From assembly GCA_041393015.1 (NCBI GenBank), contig JAWKKV010000005.1, positions 248,001 through 312,000 on the forward strand: a DNA stretch of 64,000 bases, read 5' to 3'. This stretch comes from JAGQYH01 sp041393015. GTDB taxonomy: Bacteria; Bacteroidota; Bacteroidia; Chitinophagales; JADIYW01. A program made the translations under genes and the position numbers. The stretch's first letter is position 1. Each line of letters opens with the position of its first letter. Shown in pieces: positions 53,481-61,909 of this stretch. The notes beneath the pieces were generated by a model. The model was not told where the DNA came from. It did not search any database and worked only from the letters and a program-made list of their open reading frames with translations.

Positions 53481-54899
53481 ATGAATAAAGAAGTTAGAAT
53501 TCAAAAAATAAAACATATAAAAGCTAATGAATCTCCAATAGGAAAAATAGATATTCCTTGGAAAGACAAATTAGAACCAATGGATGTTTATCAGATTCCA
53601 TTAGAGTATTTAATTTACAATAAGTACAATGGTAGAATTTTAAGCCGCACCAAATCATATGAAAATCAAAATTTGATAATTGATGCAGAAAGTGAAAATG
53701 GCAAAGAACTAATTGAAGATTTTTTATGGCATTCAAAAGAGCAAAAGAATAAAGAAACCCTTGCAAGTTTGGGGAAACTAGGTCAAGAAAAAGTAGGAAT
53801 AATAACTGAAGATGGGATAATCATCGATGGAAATAGAAGAGCGATGCTTTTAAATAGAATAGACCATATTGATTATTTTAAAGCGGTTGTATTGCCTGTT
53901 ACCTATGAAGGTAATCCACTTGAGATTGAAAAGTTTGAAACTAAATATCAATTAGGTGAAGAAAGAAAGCTTGATTATAATCCAATTGAAATTTATCTAA
54001 AGATACAAAGTCTTTATGTTCAATTGAGTGGGAAACCCTTTTACACACCAGAAAGTGCAGACAAAAATGCAATTAAGAAAATATATGAATGGGTTGGAAA
54101 TTATAAGAATATAAAGAGTGTAAATGATATTGAGTTTACATTATCTGTTATGAACACAATGGATGAATACTTAGAATGGTTTAACTATAATGGTATTTAT
54201 ACAACGCTGGATGAAAGAGAAGAGCAATTTAGAGGATTAACGACTTGGATTTTAAACTATTATGGACAAGGATCTAGCAAGCCTTTTGACAATTACACAG
54301 ATAGCGATGTAGATGATTTAAAAACCTTATGTTATGATTTAATAAGAATAAAATATAAAAATGAAAAATTCAGATATGTTGCTCAGGGTCTAAAACAAAG
54401 TCATTTCTTCGGCAATAAAGAAATATGGGATTCTTTTCAAAATGAACACCGAAGGATAGTAAAAACATTTGATGAGCCCAAAATCGATATAAATGTTAAA
54501 AATTTAGAGGCACATTTAGACAGCATTGATAATGAATTTAAAAATAAAATAGGCTCTTCATTAGATGAGAATGTTGATAATCATTATCAAAAACTTAGAA
54601 ATAAACAATCACAAGATGAGCCAGAAAAATTAATTAGTAAAGCTTTAGATTCTTTCAATTCTATTAACCAGAAAAATAAGAATTTCGCATCAAATACTGT
54701 TCAGAAACAAGTAGAAGAACTAGGAAAAAAGGTCTTTGACTCACTCCAAAAAAAATCTCCCTCAAGAGTCTTATCTCATATCATTGATTTATTAGAAGGT
54801 ATTGAAATTGATAAAATACCAGAAAATGAAGTTGAAGAATTAAAAGATAAGGCAAATAGAATCAATCAAATTAGTTATCAAATTAAGAAGAATTTATAA
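53481..54899 (+). CDS. ParB/Srx-like domain protein of the defence cassette
   Basis: About 472 residues from the ATG at 53481, two bases after the methyltransferase stop; a GTG at 53475 also overlaps that stop. The early part has IPLEYLIYNKYNGRI, and EDGIIIDGNRRAMLLNRI near 112-129 matches the ParB/sulfiredoxin DG(H/N)RR box. In ParB-fold proteins this box binds nucleotide (CTP or ATP) or does hydrolysis. The middle and C-terminal parts are helical without clear motifs. The last base overlaps the helicase ATG by one base, so translation is coupled. The exact role in the cassette is unknown; DNA-binding specificity or a regulatory nucleotide switch is a guess. Confidence 0.65.
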   Translation: MNKEVRIQKIKHIKANESPIGKIDIPWKDKLEPMDVYQIPLEYLIYNKYNGRILSRTKSYENQNLIIDAESENGKELIEDFLWHSKEQKNKETLASLGKLGQEKVGIITEDGIIIDGNRRAMLLNRIDHIDYFKAVVLPVTYEGNPLEIEKFETKYQLGEERKLDYNPIEIYLKIQSLYVQLSGKPFYTPESADKNAIKKIYEWVGNYKNIKSVNDIEFTLSVMNTMDEYLEWFNYNGIYTTLDEREEQFRGLTTWILNYYGQGSSKPFDNYTDSDVDDLKTLCYDLIRIKYKNEKFRYVAQGLKQSHFFGNKEIWDSFQNEHRRIVKTFDEPKIDINVKNLEAHLDSIDNEFKNKIGSSLDENVDNHYQKLRNKQSQDEPEKLISKALDSFNSINQKNKNFASNTVQKQVEELGKKVFDSLQKKSPSRVLSHIIDLLEGIEIDKIPENEVEELKDKANRINQISYQIKKNL

Positions 54900-56884
54900 T
54901 GAGTTATTCTATTGATGTTAATGTCGTAGATAATTGTTTTGTTATAAAAGGCAATACTGAAGAATTACTACAAAATAAAAGATTATTAATATCACTTAAA
55001 AGACTTAATTATTCAGTTGAAAATAACTTCGTTATTATTCCTTTCCGTGAAGAAACTCAAATAAAATCTCTTCAAGAAATTCTAGCTTTATTAAATAAGT
55101 ATAGTTACACTTTTGAGTTAAGTGACAATACACAAAAAGAGTTACAAGCGTTTTCAAAGGAAGAGGAAAATTTTGAAATATTTAGTGAGAATGCTAGAGC
55201 TATTCGAGATAATGAGTTTAATGAGAATCAATCTTTAGTAAAACAATTTGATAACTTTCAAAAGGTTTTAAATCAAACTTTCTCAAAGGATAGAACACTT
55301 TATCCTTTGCAATTATTGTCATCGTTTCATATGGCATTTGCTCAAAATTCTTGCAATTTTGCTGTTCCAGGTGCTGGTAAAACATCAATAGTTTATGGAG
55401 CCTATGCGTTTTTGAAAAGTTTACCTAAAGAAGATTCTCGTCACGTAAATAAACTTTTAGTAGTTGGACCTCTTTCTTCCTTTGCTCCTTGGGAAAATGA
55501 ATTTTCAGAATGTTTCGGTTATAAACCAAACTCCTTTAGGATGTCTGGGGATAGTGATATTTCAGTGAAACAAAAATTAGAGCATTTATATTCACCAAAC
55601 TCACCGGAACTTACATTAATTTTTCACGGTGGGGTTGACCGATTTCAAAATGACATCATTGATTTTTTGAAGCGAAATAAAACAATGGTTGTAGTTGATG
55701 AAGCTCACAGAATAAAAAATCCAGAAGGTGTTTGGGGAAGAAGTGTAACTGAAATATCAAAAGAAGCAGTATCGAGAGTGATTTTAACTGGTACGCCAGT
55801 TCCAAATGGGTATCAAGATATTTTCAACCTTTATAAATTTATCTATCCATTCAAGTTTAAAGAAATTCTAAAATTTCATTATCACAATTTGGAGGATATG
55901 ACTAATAACAACTCTCCTGAATCACAACGGGTTCAGGAATTAAAAGACAACATTTCACCTTATTTTATTAGAATTAAGAAGAATGACCTCAAACTTCCAC
56001 CAATAGAAGAAAAGTACATTCCAGTTGAAATGGATTCCCATCAAAGGGAAATATATGATTTTATAGAATCCCAATATCTTCCTCATTTTAAAGAGAATAA
56101 TTCTGCTACAGTTAAAGATATTCTTAACAGAGCAAAGCTAATTAGACTTAGACAAGCTTCAACAAATCCGTCTCTTTTATCAAAAACTTTGAAAGATTCT
56201 TTAGAGAATAATGAGTTAACAGGTGAATTTGACCCAAATGCTATTTTTACTACAGATACTGATGAGTTCATCAATGATTCCGAGTTCTTTAATAAGATAA
56301 TAAATTATCCAGCGGTTGAAACTCCAAAAAAGTTTAGAAGTATTTTATCATTGCTTTTAGAGGAAATATTTCCTGATAATGGGAAGGTAATTATTTGGAC
56401 TATTTTCATCCAAAATGCTAAAGAATTAAAAATTTATTTAAATCAAAATGGTATTGAATCAAAACTTCTAATTGGAGAAATTCCGCAGGATGAAAGAGAA
56501 GAAACTATTAAGGCATTTAATGACCCATTAAATAATGATTTCAAGGTGATAATTGCTAACCCTTTTTCTGTGGCTGAATCAATTTCCTTGCATAAAGGTT
56601 GTCACAATGCAATATATTTAGAAAGGGATTATAATTGTTCAAATTTCATACAATCAAAAGATCGAATTCATAGGGTTGGTTTAGATGAAAATCAACTAAC
56701 AAAATATTTCTATATCCTTTCTAAAGATTCAATAGATGAAGTAATAAATGATAAACTACGATTGAAAATAGAGCGAATGGAAGAAATTATCAATGATGAT
56801 ATTCCTCTTTTTCAAAGAATTGACAATAATGATGAAACTGACATAATTAATGATTTAATCTCTAATTATGCTAGAAGAACTTAG
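54899..56884 (+). CDS. SNF2-family DEAD/DEAH helicase of the defence cassette
   Basis: 661 residues. Motif I is FAVPGAGKTSIVYGA (Lys161), motif II VVVDEAHRIKNPEG (267-270), motif III VILTGTPVPNG, and motif VI FIQSKDRIHRVG, the SNF2 pattern. Helicase domains 1 and 2 are both present, with a roughly 130-residue N-terminal part of unclear function. SNF2 proteins are ATP-driven dsDNA translocases. It starts one base inside the ParB-like gene's stop and overlaps the DUF3883 gene by 17 bases, so all the cassette proteins are probably made together. Confidence 0.9.
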   Translation: MSYSIDVNVVDNCFVIKGNTEELLQNKRLLISLKRLNYSVENNFVIIPFREETQIKSLQEILALLNKYSYTFELSDNTQKELQAFSKEEENFEIFSENARAIRDNEFNENQSLVKQFDNFQKVLNQTFSKDRTLYPLQLLSSFHMAFAQNSCNFAVPGAGKTSIVYGAYAFLKSLPKEDSRHVNKLLVVGPLSSFAPWENEFSECFGYKPNSFRMSGDSDISVKQKLEHLYSPNSPELTLIFHGGVDRFQNDIIDFLKRNKTMVVVDEAHRIKNPEGVWGRSVTEISKEAVSRVILTGTPVPNGYQDIFNLYKFIYPFKFKEILKFHYHNLEDMTNNNSPESQRVQELKDNISPYFIRIKKNDLKLPPIEEKYIPVEMDSHQREIYDFIESQYLPHFKENNSATVKDILNRAKLIRLRQASTNPSLLSKTLKDSLENNELTGEFDPNAIFTTDTDEFINDSEFFNKIINYPAVETPKKFRSILSLLLEEIFPDNGKVIIWTIFIQNAKELKIYLNQNGIESKLLIGEIPQDEREETIKAFNDPLNNDFKVIIANPFSVAESISLHKGCHNAIYLERDYNCSNFIQSKDRIHRVGLDENQLTKYFYILSKDSIDEVINDKLRLKIERMEEIINDDIPLFQRIDNNDETDIINDLISNYARRT

Positions 56885-57848
56885 AAGATATAGAAATTTT
56901 GGCACTCCAAATTATTTCTTTGAATTACTAAGTACATTAAAAGGAAATCAGGAAGCTACATATACAAGAACCGACATCGAAAAATTATTTTATAACCGAG
57001 TAATTGATGGTAGAAGTATTTTTGATGGTTGTATTGAAATAGCCATAAAAACAGAAATATTAATATTTGAAAACGAATTTCTATCTTTAAGTAACGGTTT
57101 TACTGATTCATTGAATAGTATTAGCCAAATGAGAGATAAATTCGTTGAATACCTTTTTAAGGCATTAAAGGATGATGATGAATTTCATAAAATATTTTGT
57201 TCTGATTATTTATCCCACGATGTAATTTACAAGTCATTACAAATAAACAATAGAGCTTTTAGCTTAAAATATTCAAATTTCAAACAATTATTGATTGACT
57301 TTGAAGCAATTAAAACTCATCCAACAACTGAACTAAAAAGTTTTATTATTAATAATCGTTACAAGAAACTTTTTGATAAGACAGTATTACCTGAGATTAA
57401 AAAAAGAAAAATTGGTATTGAAGAGTTTCGAAAAGCAATGGAGCAACAGCAAATCTATGGTGAAGAAGCTGAAAAATTTGTTTTAAATTTTGAGTTCATT
57501 AGGCTTAACAAGCATAAAGAAATTGATTGGGTTGCTGAGTATATAGTTAATGAGGGTTACGATATAGCATCTTATAACCACGAATCTGATGAATTACCAA
57601 ATCGTTTTATAGAAGTAAAATCATACGATGGTGAAACACCATATTTTTTCTGGTCTAGAAATGAATATTCAGTTGCAAAACTAAAGAAATACGATTATTG
57701 GTTATACTTAGTTAATCGATCCGAAATGGATAAATCTGAGTATATTCCAATTATGATACAGAATCCATATGAGGAAATACTGAGTAATGACGAAAATTGG
57801 GATAAACAAATAGAAAAATATAAAGTTGAATTAATACGCATACGCTAA
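56868..57848 (+). CDS. DUF3883/NOV_C PD-(D/E)xK nuclease-like protein of the defence cassette
   Basis: 326 residues. The C-terminal part matches DUF3883: YGEEAEKFVLNFEFIRL (197-213), GYDIASYN (230-237), RFIEVKSYDG (246-255) and FFWSRNEYSVA (260-270). Asp232, Glu249 and Lys251 fit a PD-(D/E)xK nuclease core. The N-terminal 190 residues are helical and unrecognised. It overlaps the helicase by 17 bases and ends the cassette. The likely job is cutting unmodified DNA, moved or licensed by the SNF2 partner. No cutting activity can be shown from sequence. Confidence 0.82.
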   Translation: MLEELRRYRNFGTPNYFFELLSTLKGNQEATYTRTDIEKLFYNRVIDGRSIFDGCIEIAIKTEILIFENEFLSLSNGFTDSLNSISQMRDKFVEYLFKALKDDDEFHKIFCSDYLSHDVIYKSLQINNRAFSLKYSNFKQLLIDFEAIKTHPTTELKSFIINNRYKKLFDKTVLPEIKKRKIGIEEFRKAMEQQQIYGEEAEKFVLNFEFIRLNKHKEIDWVAEYIVNEGYDIASYNHESDELPNRFIEVKSYDGETPYFFWSRNEYSVAKLKKYDYWLYLVNRSEMDKSEYIPIMIQNPYEEILSNDENWDKQIEKYKVELIRIR

Positions 57849-57902
57849 AAGCCATACACATTTGCAAATCGCTAAAGCCAAAACACAAGCCCAAAATTGC
57901 AA

Positions 57903-57931
57903 AAGAGTATCTATTTGCTAACGCTACTCTT
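57903..57931. terminator. Hairpin after the cassette
   Basis: AAGAGTA (57903-57909) and TACTCTT (57925-57931) pair perfectly with a 15-nt loop, 55 bp after the DUF3883 stop. No T-run follows directly. It may end the cassette transcript. Confidence 0.4.
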
Positions 57932-57989
57932 CACTAAAAAATCTAATTCTACTCAGCAATCAAATATAATGGTTGAATATTTAATTGCC

Positions 57990-58517
57990 TCAAAACACCC
58001 TTATTACTTTGGCTACTCGCCAAGTATAGCCTTTGGTGGAAACAGTTGAAATTCTAACTTGCCTATCTCGTCCGGAAGCAGCATGAATAAATTGACTTTC
58101 TATGCCTTTGGGCTCGGTGATAATGCCAACATGGTTGATTACATTTTTAGTAGAACTTAGAAACAACAATACATCTCCCTTTTGAGCTTCTTCAATTGGA
58201 ATTTCTGTTCCGAAATGCTCAAACTCACGCGAAATTCTAGGCACTTTTATGCCATAGCGGTTAAAGACAAAATTGACCAATCCGGAACAGTCAAAACCAT
58301 CCACTCCACAACCGGCAGGCACATAAGGCGTTCCTAACAATTGCATGGCAAAATCCACTATACTATCTACCAAATAAGCGCTGGGGTCTAAGAAAATGAT
58401 TGGCGATTCTTCTGCCATTGTAGTGTCTGTAACTGTTGGCAGATCATTTTTGCCATAGGTCCTAAAAAAAGTAACAAAAAACAATACTAGTACAAGCGTC
58501 AATCTTTCTACCTTCAT
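57990..58517 (-). CDS. NlpC/P60-family cell-wall peptidase, secreted
   Basis: About 175 residues when started at 58517 (MKVERLTLVLVLFFVTFF), the signal peptide; the longer start adds seven residues. The P60 catalytic core is clear: GVDGFDCSGLVNFVFNRYGI (catalytic Cys), VINHVGIITEP (His) and FIHAASG. NlpC/P60 enzymes cut peptidoglycan stem peptides in the periplasm or envelope. It is monocistronic, converging on the defence cassette. Confidence 0.88.
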   Translation of the reverse strand: MKVERLTLVLVLFFVTFFRTYGKNDLPTVTDTTMAEESPIIFLDPSAYLVDSIVDFAMQLLGTPYVPAGCGVDGFDCSGLVNFVFNRYGIKVPRISREFEHFGTEIPIEEAQKGDVLLFLSSTKNVINHVGIITEPKGIESQFIHAASGRDRQVRISTVSTKGYTWRVAKVIRVF

Positions 58518-58715
58518 ATGGCTTGAATTCTTTTCCAAAAATAGTTATTTATATGAATAATGTTGACGAATTATATTTATTGTGTTTCAAGGCAATCCCA
58601 AATAGTTCGAAAAGAAAAAGACACTAATTGCACTAATACATACAAATATTAAACTAAAGAAATTTGTAGTTTTAAGCTCAACTTATATTGATTTAATCAC
58701 TAAAACTAAGTCCTC

Positions 58716-59303
58716 TTGAAAGCAAAAACATCCGGGATCATTTATATCGCTGTATTAGCTGCTCTTATCTGTAGTTTCTGCGATAAAATACATGTCATCA
58801 CCAATACTTTATACTATCCTCAACCTGTTTTCGACGGGCAGCCATGGTGGACTTTCCCTGGTTTCTTTGTAGCATTTGTTACCATGTGCATCGTTTATTT
58901 ACAGTTGGTGAAACATCTGCCTGCTCAAATTGATAAAACCTTCAGTACTAGTAGTGGCAATGTCCAAAAACTTACAGAGTCGCTTTTACTTTTTGCATTT
59001 GTTTATCTACTCAGCGGTTTTGGAAATGAATATCCACTTTACCTAAACGTTTTGTTTTATAGCACCTTCTTAATAAGACTTGCCGTAACTTCTGACAAGC
59101 AGTTTATTTTGATTGTAAGTCTAATATTGGGCATTAGCGGTACTCTGGGCGAAGGATTACTAAGTGAGTTTGGTTTGGTTTATTACACCAAACCAGTTGT
59201 TTTCCATATGCCACTATGGTTGGCTGGTGTTTATATGCATGGCGCCTTTGCTTTAAGAGCATGCATGCGATTTTTTGTTTATCGATTGCAACCAGCAAAC
59301 TAG
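58716..59303 (+). CDS. Membrane protein of unknown function
   Basis: 195 residues, with TTG as the likely start (LKAKTSGIIYIAVLAALICS read as Met-initiated); no upstream ATG fits, and the next ATG would lose a helix. About five membrane segments. The repeated hydrophobic plan suggests an integral inner-membrane protein, with an unusual His/Trp-rich stretch (DGQPWWTFPG) near residue 40. No family motif recognised. Confidence 0.55.
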   Translation: MKAKTSGIIYIAVLAALICSFCDKIHVITNTLYYPQPVFDGQPWWTFPGFFVAFVTMCIVYLQLVKHLPAQIDKTFSTSSGNVQKLTESLLLFAFVYLLSGFGNEYPLYLNVLFYSTFLIRLAVTSDKQFILIVSLILGISGTLGEGLLSEFGLVYYTKPVVFHMPLWLAGVYMHGAFALRACMRFFVYRLQPAN

Positions 59304-59439
59304 ATTTCTTCATTCGTCGGGCTTTTCAAATTGCGACACATTTACAAACCGTTAAACGATTGAACAAAAGGCAATACTTTATTCATCATGTGACTCAAAT
59401 AAATAGCATAGCTTTGCGCGCTCAATTGAAATAATACAC

Positions 59440-59886
59440 ATGCAAAGGATCAATGAATACAAAAGATTATTTAAGATAGAAGGTGCTATTGATCTTCAAG
59501 CATTGAAAACAACTTACAGAGGATTAGTAAAAGAATGGCATCCTGATAAATTTCAAGACGAAGAAAAAAAAGAAGAGGCCAATAGTAAAAGTCTTAAAAT
59601 AATTGATGGCTATCATTTTTTGGTAAGTATCGCACCGGAAACAAAAGCTGCCAATTTAGAAGAATATAAGGTTACTACTACTGAATCAAAAATTGTAGAT
59701 TTTCAGCATAAAAAAACCACCTTAGAACTTACGTTTGAGGATGGCAGCACTTATGAATATTTTGGAGTCAGTAAAAATCTTTTTAACAAGTTTGTGAATA
59801 GCGATCTTCGTACTCGTTTTGCGAAAAGAAAACTTTTCCATTCATTTCTTTATAGAAAGCAGAAGAAAGCTGCCGTAATGGTGTAA
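59440..59886 (+). CDS. J-domain protein with C-terminal KTSC domain
   Basis: 148 residues. Residues 1-62 form a short J-domain with the HPD motif in KEWHPDKFQDEEK, for stimulating DnaK. Residues about 80-140 match KTSC domains: KIVDFQHKKTTLELTFEDGS, then YEYFGVSKNLFNKFVNSDL and a basic tail. KTSC proteins are often small nucleic-acid or protein contact modules. The fusion is compact and the combined role is unknown. Confidence 0.75.
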   Translation: MQRINEYKRLFKIEGAIDLQALKTTYRGLVKEWHPDKFQDEEKKEEANSKSLKIIDGYHFLVSIAPETKAANLEEYKVTTTESKIVDFQHKKTTLELTFEDGSTYEYFGVSKNLFNKFVNSDLRTRFAKRKLFHSFLYRKQKKAAVMV

Positions 59887-59946
59887 GCGATATGATAAAA
59901 GCGAAAATTCAAATGTTCAACTTTTAAACCAAAATTTACCGCTCAC

Positions 59947-61230
59947 CTATTCTGACTTATCTTTTGATTTGAAAAACACGGGTTTAAAAGTAATCATTGT
60001 CCACGCCCAATTGTTGAAACGTCCCTTTGTTCCACTATTGATTACACCTAATGATTCTGTAGGCAGCAATACTGACCAACCCACAAAAAAATCAACCATT
60101 TCATGAATCTTATAGGAGTAAACGGCATCTATTTCTCCCCCAAGACCTCTGGCTAAGGCGCTACTTACATTTTCAGGATCAGGTAGATCATTTCCCAACA
60201 TAAAATAATGTCCGTCAATGGCCAATGTAGACTTATCTCCAAATTTTCCTTGAACCCCTAATTGAATATCTAATAAACCTGCACCATCCGTGTGAGCTGG
60301 AATATTTATGAAATAATCCATAAAGCCATAAAATTTATGATTGGTGGCATATAAAGTGTTGAAGGTCCTTGACTTGGCATCCCCAACTTTAAAGGCGTTA
60401 TTCCCGGAAAGGTAATCGGCTCCTACAGAAATCTTTGTTTTCTTAACGGTATAACTTGCAGTTGCAGCCGCCATAAATGCGTTTACCGATGTACCTGAGT
60501 TAAGCTTACCGAATTGATAATAAAAAGTAGCATTGGCCTTAAAACCATTACTCGTAAATTGCAAATGCGGCCCCAATGTTCCCGTAAAATATAAAGTAGT
60601 GTCAGCTGCATTTTCTACACCGTTGGCTATGCCAATAATGCTCATTTGTAACTTATCTTTGAAAGTTTTGTTTACCCAAAAATAAGACAATGCTCTATAG
60701 CCGGCAATTGTATAAGGCGTTTTACTCAAATCGAAATTATCATTGTTGTAAGCACCTCCCAAGTTTAAAGTCCATCCTTGCTTTTCAAAGCCCAATACTA
60801 TGGCATCATGACTTCTTGCCTGTTGCGCCCACTCAACATTTCCCATTAAACGATGATCATCATATACCAATTCTTGTCTGCCCAATTTTAAAGTAAAAAA
60901 CTCTCCCATTTTAAGCTTTGCCCAAGCTTCATGTAAAGAAATACCAGCTGGATCAGACAGACTTAACTGTGCTTCATCGCCCCAAATTCTAACATCTTGA
61001 ATCGATATTTTAGTCGTGAATATTTTATGATCATACTCCGCCACCAATCTGCTCCGTTGAGAAAAAATTACCGCCGTTTTTAAACCAGGACTAAATAATT
61101 TACTATATCCGTTATTGATTTCTAATCTAGGCCGAATTTCTCCACTTAAAACAAACTGAGCCTTTAAAGCAGGAGAGAAAGTCAATAACAACAATTGCAA
61201 CAAGGTAAAAACAATATACTTCTTCATCAT
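59947..61230 (-). CDS. Alginate_exp-family outer-membrane porin
   Basis: 427 residues. Signal peptide (IVFTLLQLLLLTFSPALKAQ), then the family opening FVLSGEIRPRLEINNGYS and LGRQELVYDDHRLMGNVEWA, with repeated beta strands of a monomeric barrel. It is followed by FFKSKDKSE at the C-terminus. The family exports alginate in Pseudomonas, but relatives serve as anion or small-solute porins. Its place between the Rrf2 regulator and the J-domain gene, near nirK, makes a nitrite or nitrate porin conceivable but not proven. Confidence 0.75.
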   Translation of the reverse strand: MMKKYIVFTLLQLLLLTFSPALKAQFVLSGEIRPRLEINNGYSKLFSPGLKTAVIFSQRSRLVAEYDHKIFTTKISIQDVRIWGDEAQLSLSDPAGISLHEAWAKLKMGEFFTLKLGRQELVYDDHRLMGNVEWAQQARSHDAIVLGFEKQGWTLNLGGAYNNDNFDLSKTPYTIAGYRALSYFWVNKTFKDKLQMSIIGIANGVENAADTTLYFTGTLGPHLQFTSNGFKANATFYYQFGKLNSGTSVNAFMAAATASYTVKKTKISVGADYLSGNNAFKVGDAKSRTFNTLYATNHKFYGFMDYFINIPAHTDGAGLLDIQLGVQGKFGDKSTLAIDGHYFMLGNDLPDPENVSSALARGLGGEIDAVYSYKIHEMVDFFVGWSVLLPTESLGVINSGTKGRFNNWAWTMITFKPVFFKSKDKSE

Positions 61231-61279
61231 AATGTATATATTTATATTATCATCTCTTTATCCTTAATAAATCAAAAAA

Positions 61280-61717
61280 CTATTGGGTGTATGAGATAAA
61301 ACTTTTACGTGCTTTAATATCATTGCATACATCTTCTAATGTAGTGCTGGCTAAAAATGCATACATCTGGTTACGGATGTCTGAATAAGCATTGTGAAAA
61401 GGACAAGGCCGTTCAGACGTGCATTCCGTAAAACCGATGACACAGTTATTTAAAACTTCGAAGCCTTCAATAGCAAGATAAATATCCATTAATGTTATTT
61501 CACTAGCTGCCTTTGCTAACCCAAACCCACCATGTGGACCTTTTATGGATTTTAGGATCTTCTGTTTGGCTAAAATTTGTAGTATTTTCCTTAAAAATGG
61601 TAAAGGTAAATTTTGTGATGTGGCAATCTCTTCCGGACTTATTAAGTGTTCCTCTACGGCATATAAACTTATATAATATGCGGCTTGAAAACCATACTGA
61701 GATTTTTTCGCAAACAT
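61280..61717 (-). CDS. Rrf2-family regulator with three Cys (NsrR/IscR-like)
   Basis: 145 residues. The N-terminal winged helix has GFQAAYYISLYAVEEHLISP, LPLPFLRKILQILAK and KGPHGGFGLAK, the Rrf2 signature. Three cysteines, Cys92, Cys99 and Cys105 (NCVIGFTECTSERPC), sit where NsrR and IscR hold an Fe-S cluster; spacing here is CX6CX5C instead of CX5CX5C. Such proteins sense NO or cluster status. The gene is divergent from nirK (192-bp gap), so I infer NO-dependent control of nirK. Confidence 0.88.
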   Translation of the reverse strand: MFAKKSQYGFQAAYYISLYAVEEHLISPEEIATSQNLPLPFLRKILQILAKQKILKSIKGPHGGFGLAKAASEITLMDIYLAIEGFEVLNNCVIGFTECTSERPCPFHNAYSDIRNQMYAFLASTTLEDVCNDIKARKSFISYTQ

Positions 61718-61757
61718 CCTTTTAAATTTGGTTTAACTAATACTCCCCTATCTCTAC

Positions 61758-61776
61758 GTAACATTTTAAATACTAT
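61758..61776. promoter_or_regulatory. Candidate Rrf2/NsrR-type site between rrf2 and nirK
   Basis: GTAACATTTTAAATACTAT has the ATTT-n-AAAT core of NsrR-like palindromes; its two arms match at 6 of 9 positions. It lies in the shared promoter region. Confidence 0.35.
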
Positions 61777-61823
61777 CTAATACCTAACAAGCTATTTTGA
61801 TCTAAATTTATTTAAAAGATTAC

Positions 61824-61844
61824 AAGGTCTTTTTATATTTTATT
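61824..61844 (+). promoter_or_regulatory. Shared denitrification promoter motif, copy before nirK
   Basis: The 21 bases beginning AAGGTCTTTTTATATTTTAT are identical to 37069-37089 before the nosZ operon. A good -7 box, TATATTTG, follows at 61856-61863, 12 bp downstream, so the motif covers the -33 region. A weaker FNR-like TTGAT-N4-ATTTA lies at 61797-61810. Confidence 0.6.
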
Positions 61845-61909
61845 CAAATATAGTGTATATTTGTTAAAACAATTAAGTAAACTCATTCATTACTCATAAA
61901 AATTTTAAA

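Noticed and set aside
51772..57848. DISARM or BREX as the identity of the defence cassette
   Set aside because: There is no DUF1998 protein, PLD protein, PglZ or BrxC-like ATPase; only the SNF2-type helicase and a methyltransferase overlap with class 1 DISARM.
59331..59380. Similarity of CACATTTACAAACCGTTAAA to the stretch after the defence cassette, as a direct repeat bounding an island
   Set aside because: The match is short and partial in AT-rich DNA, and lies beyond two unrelated genes, so it does not support an attachment site.
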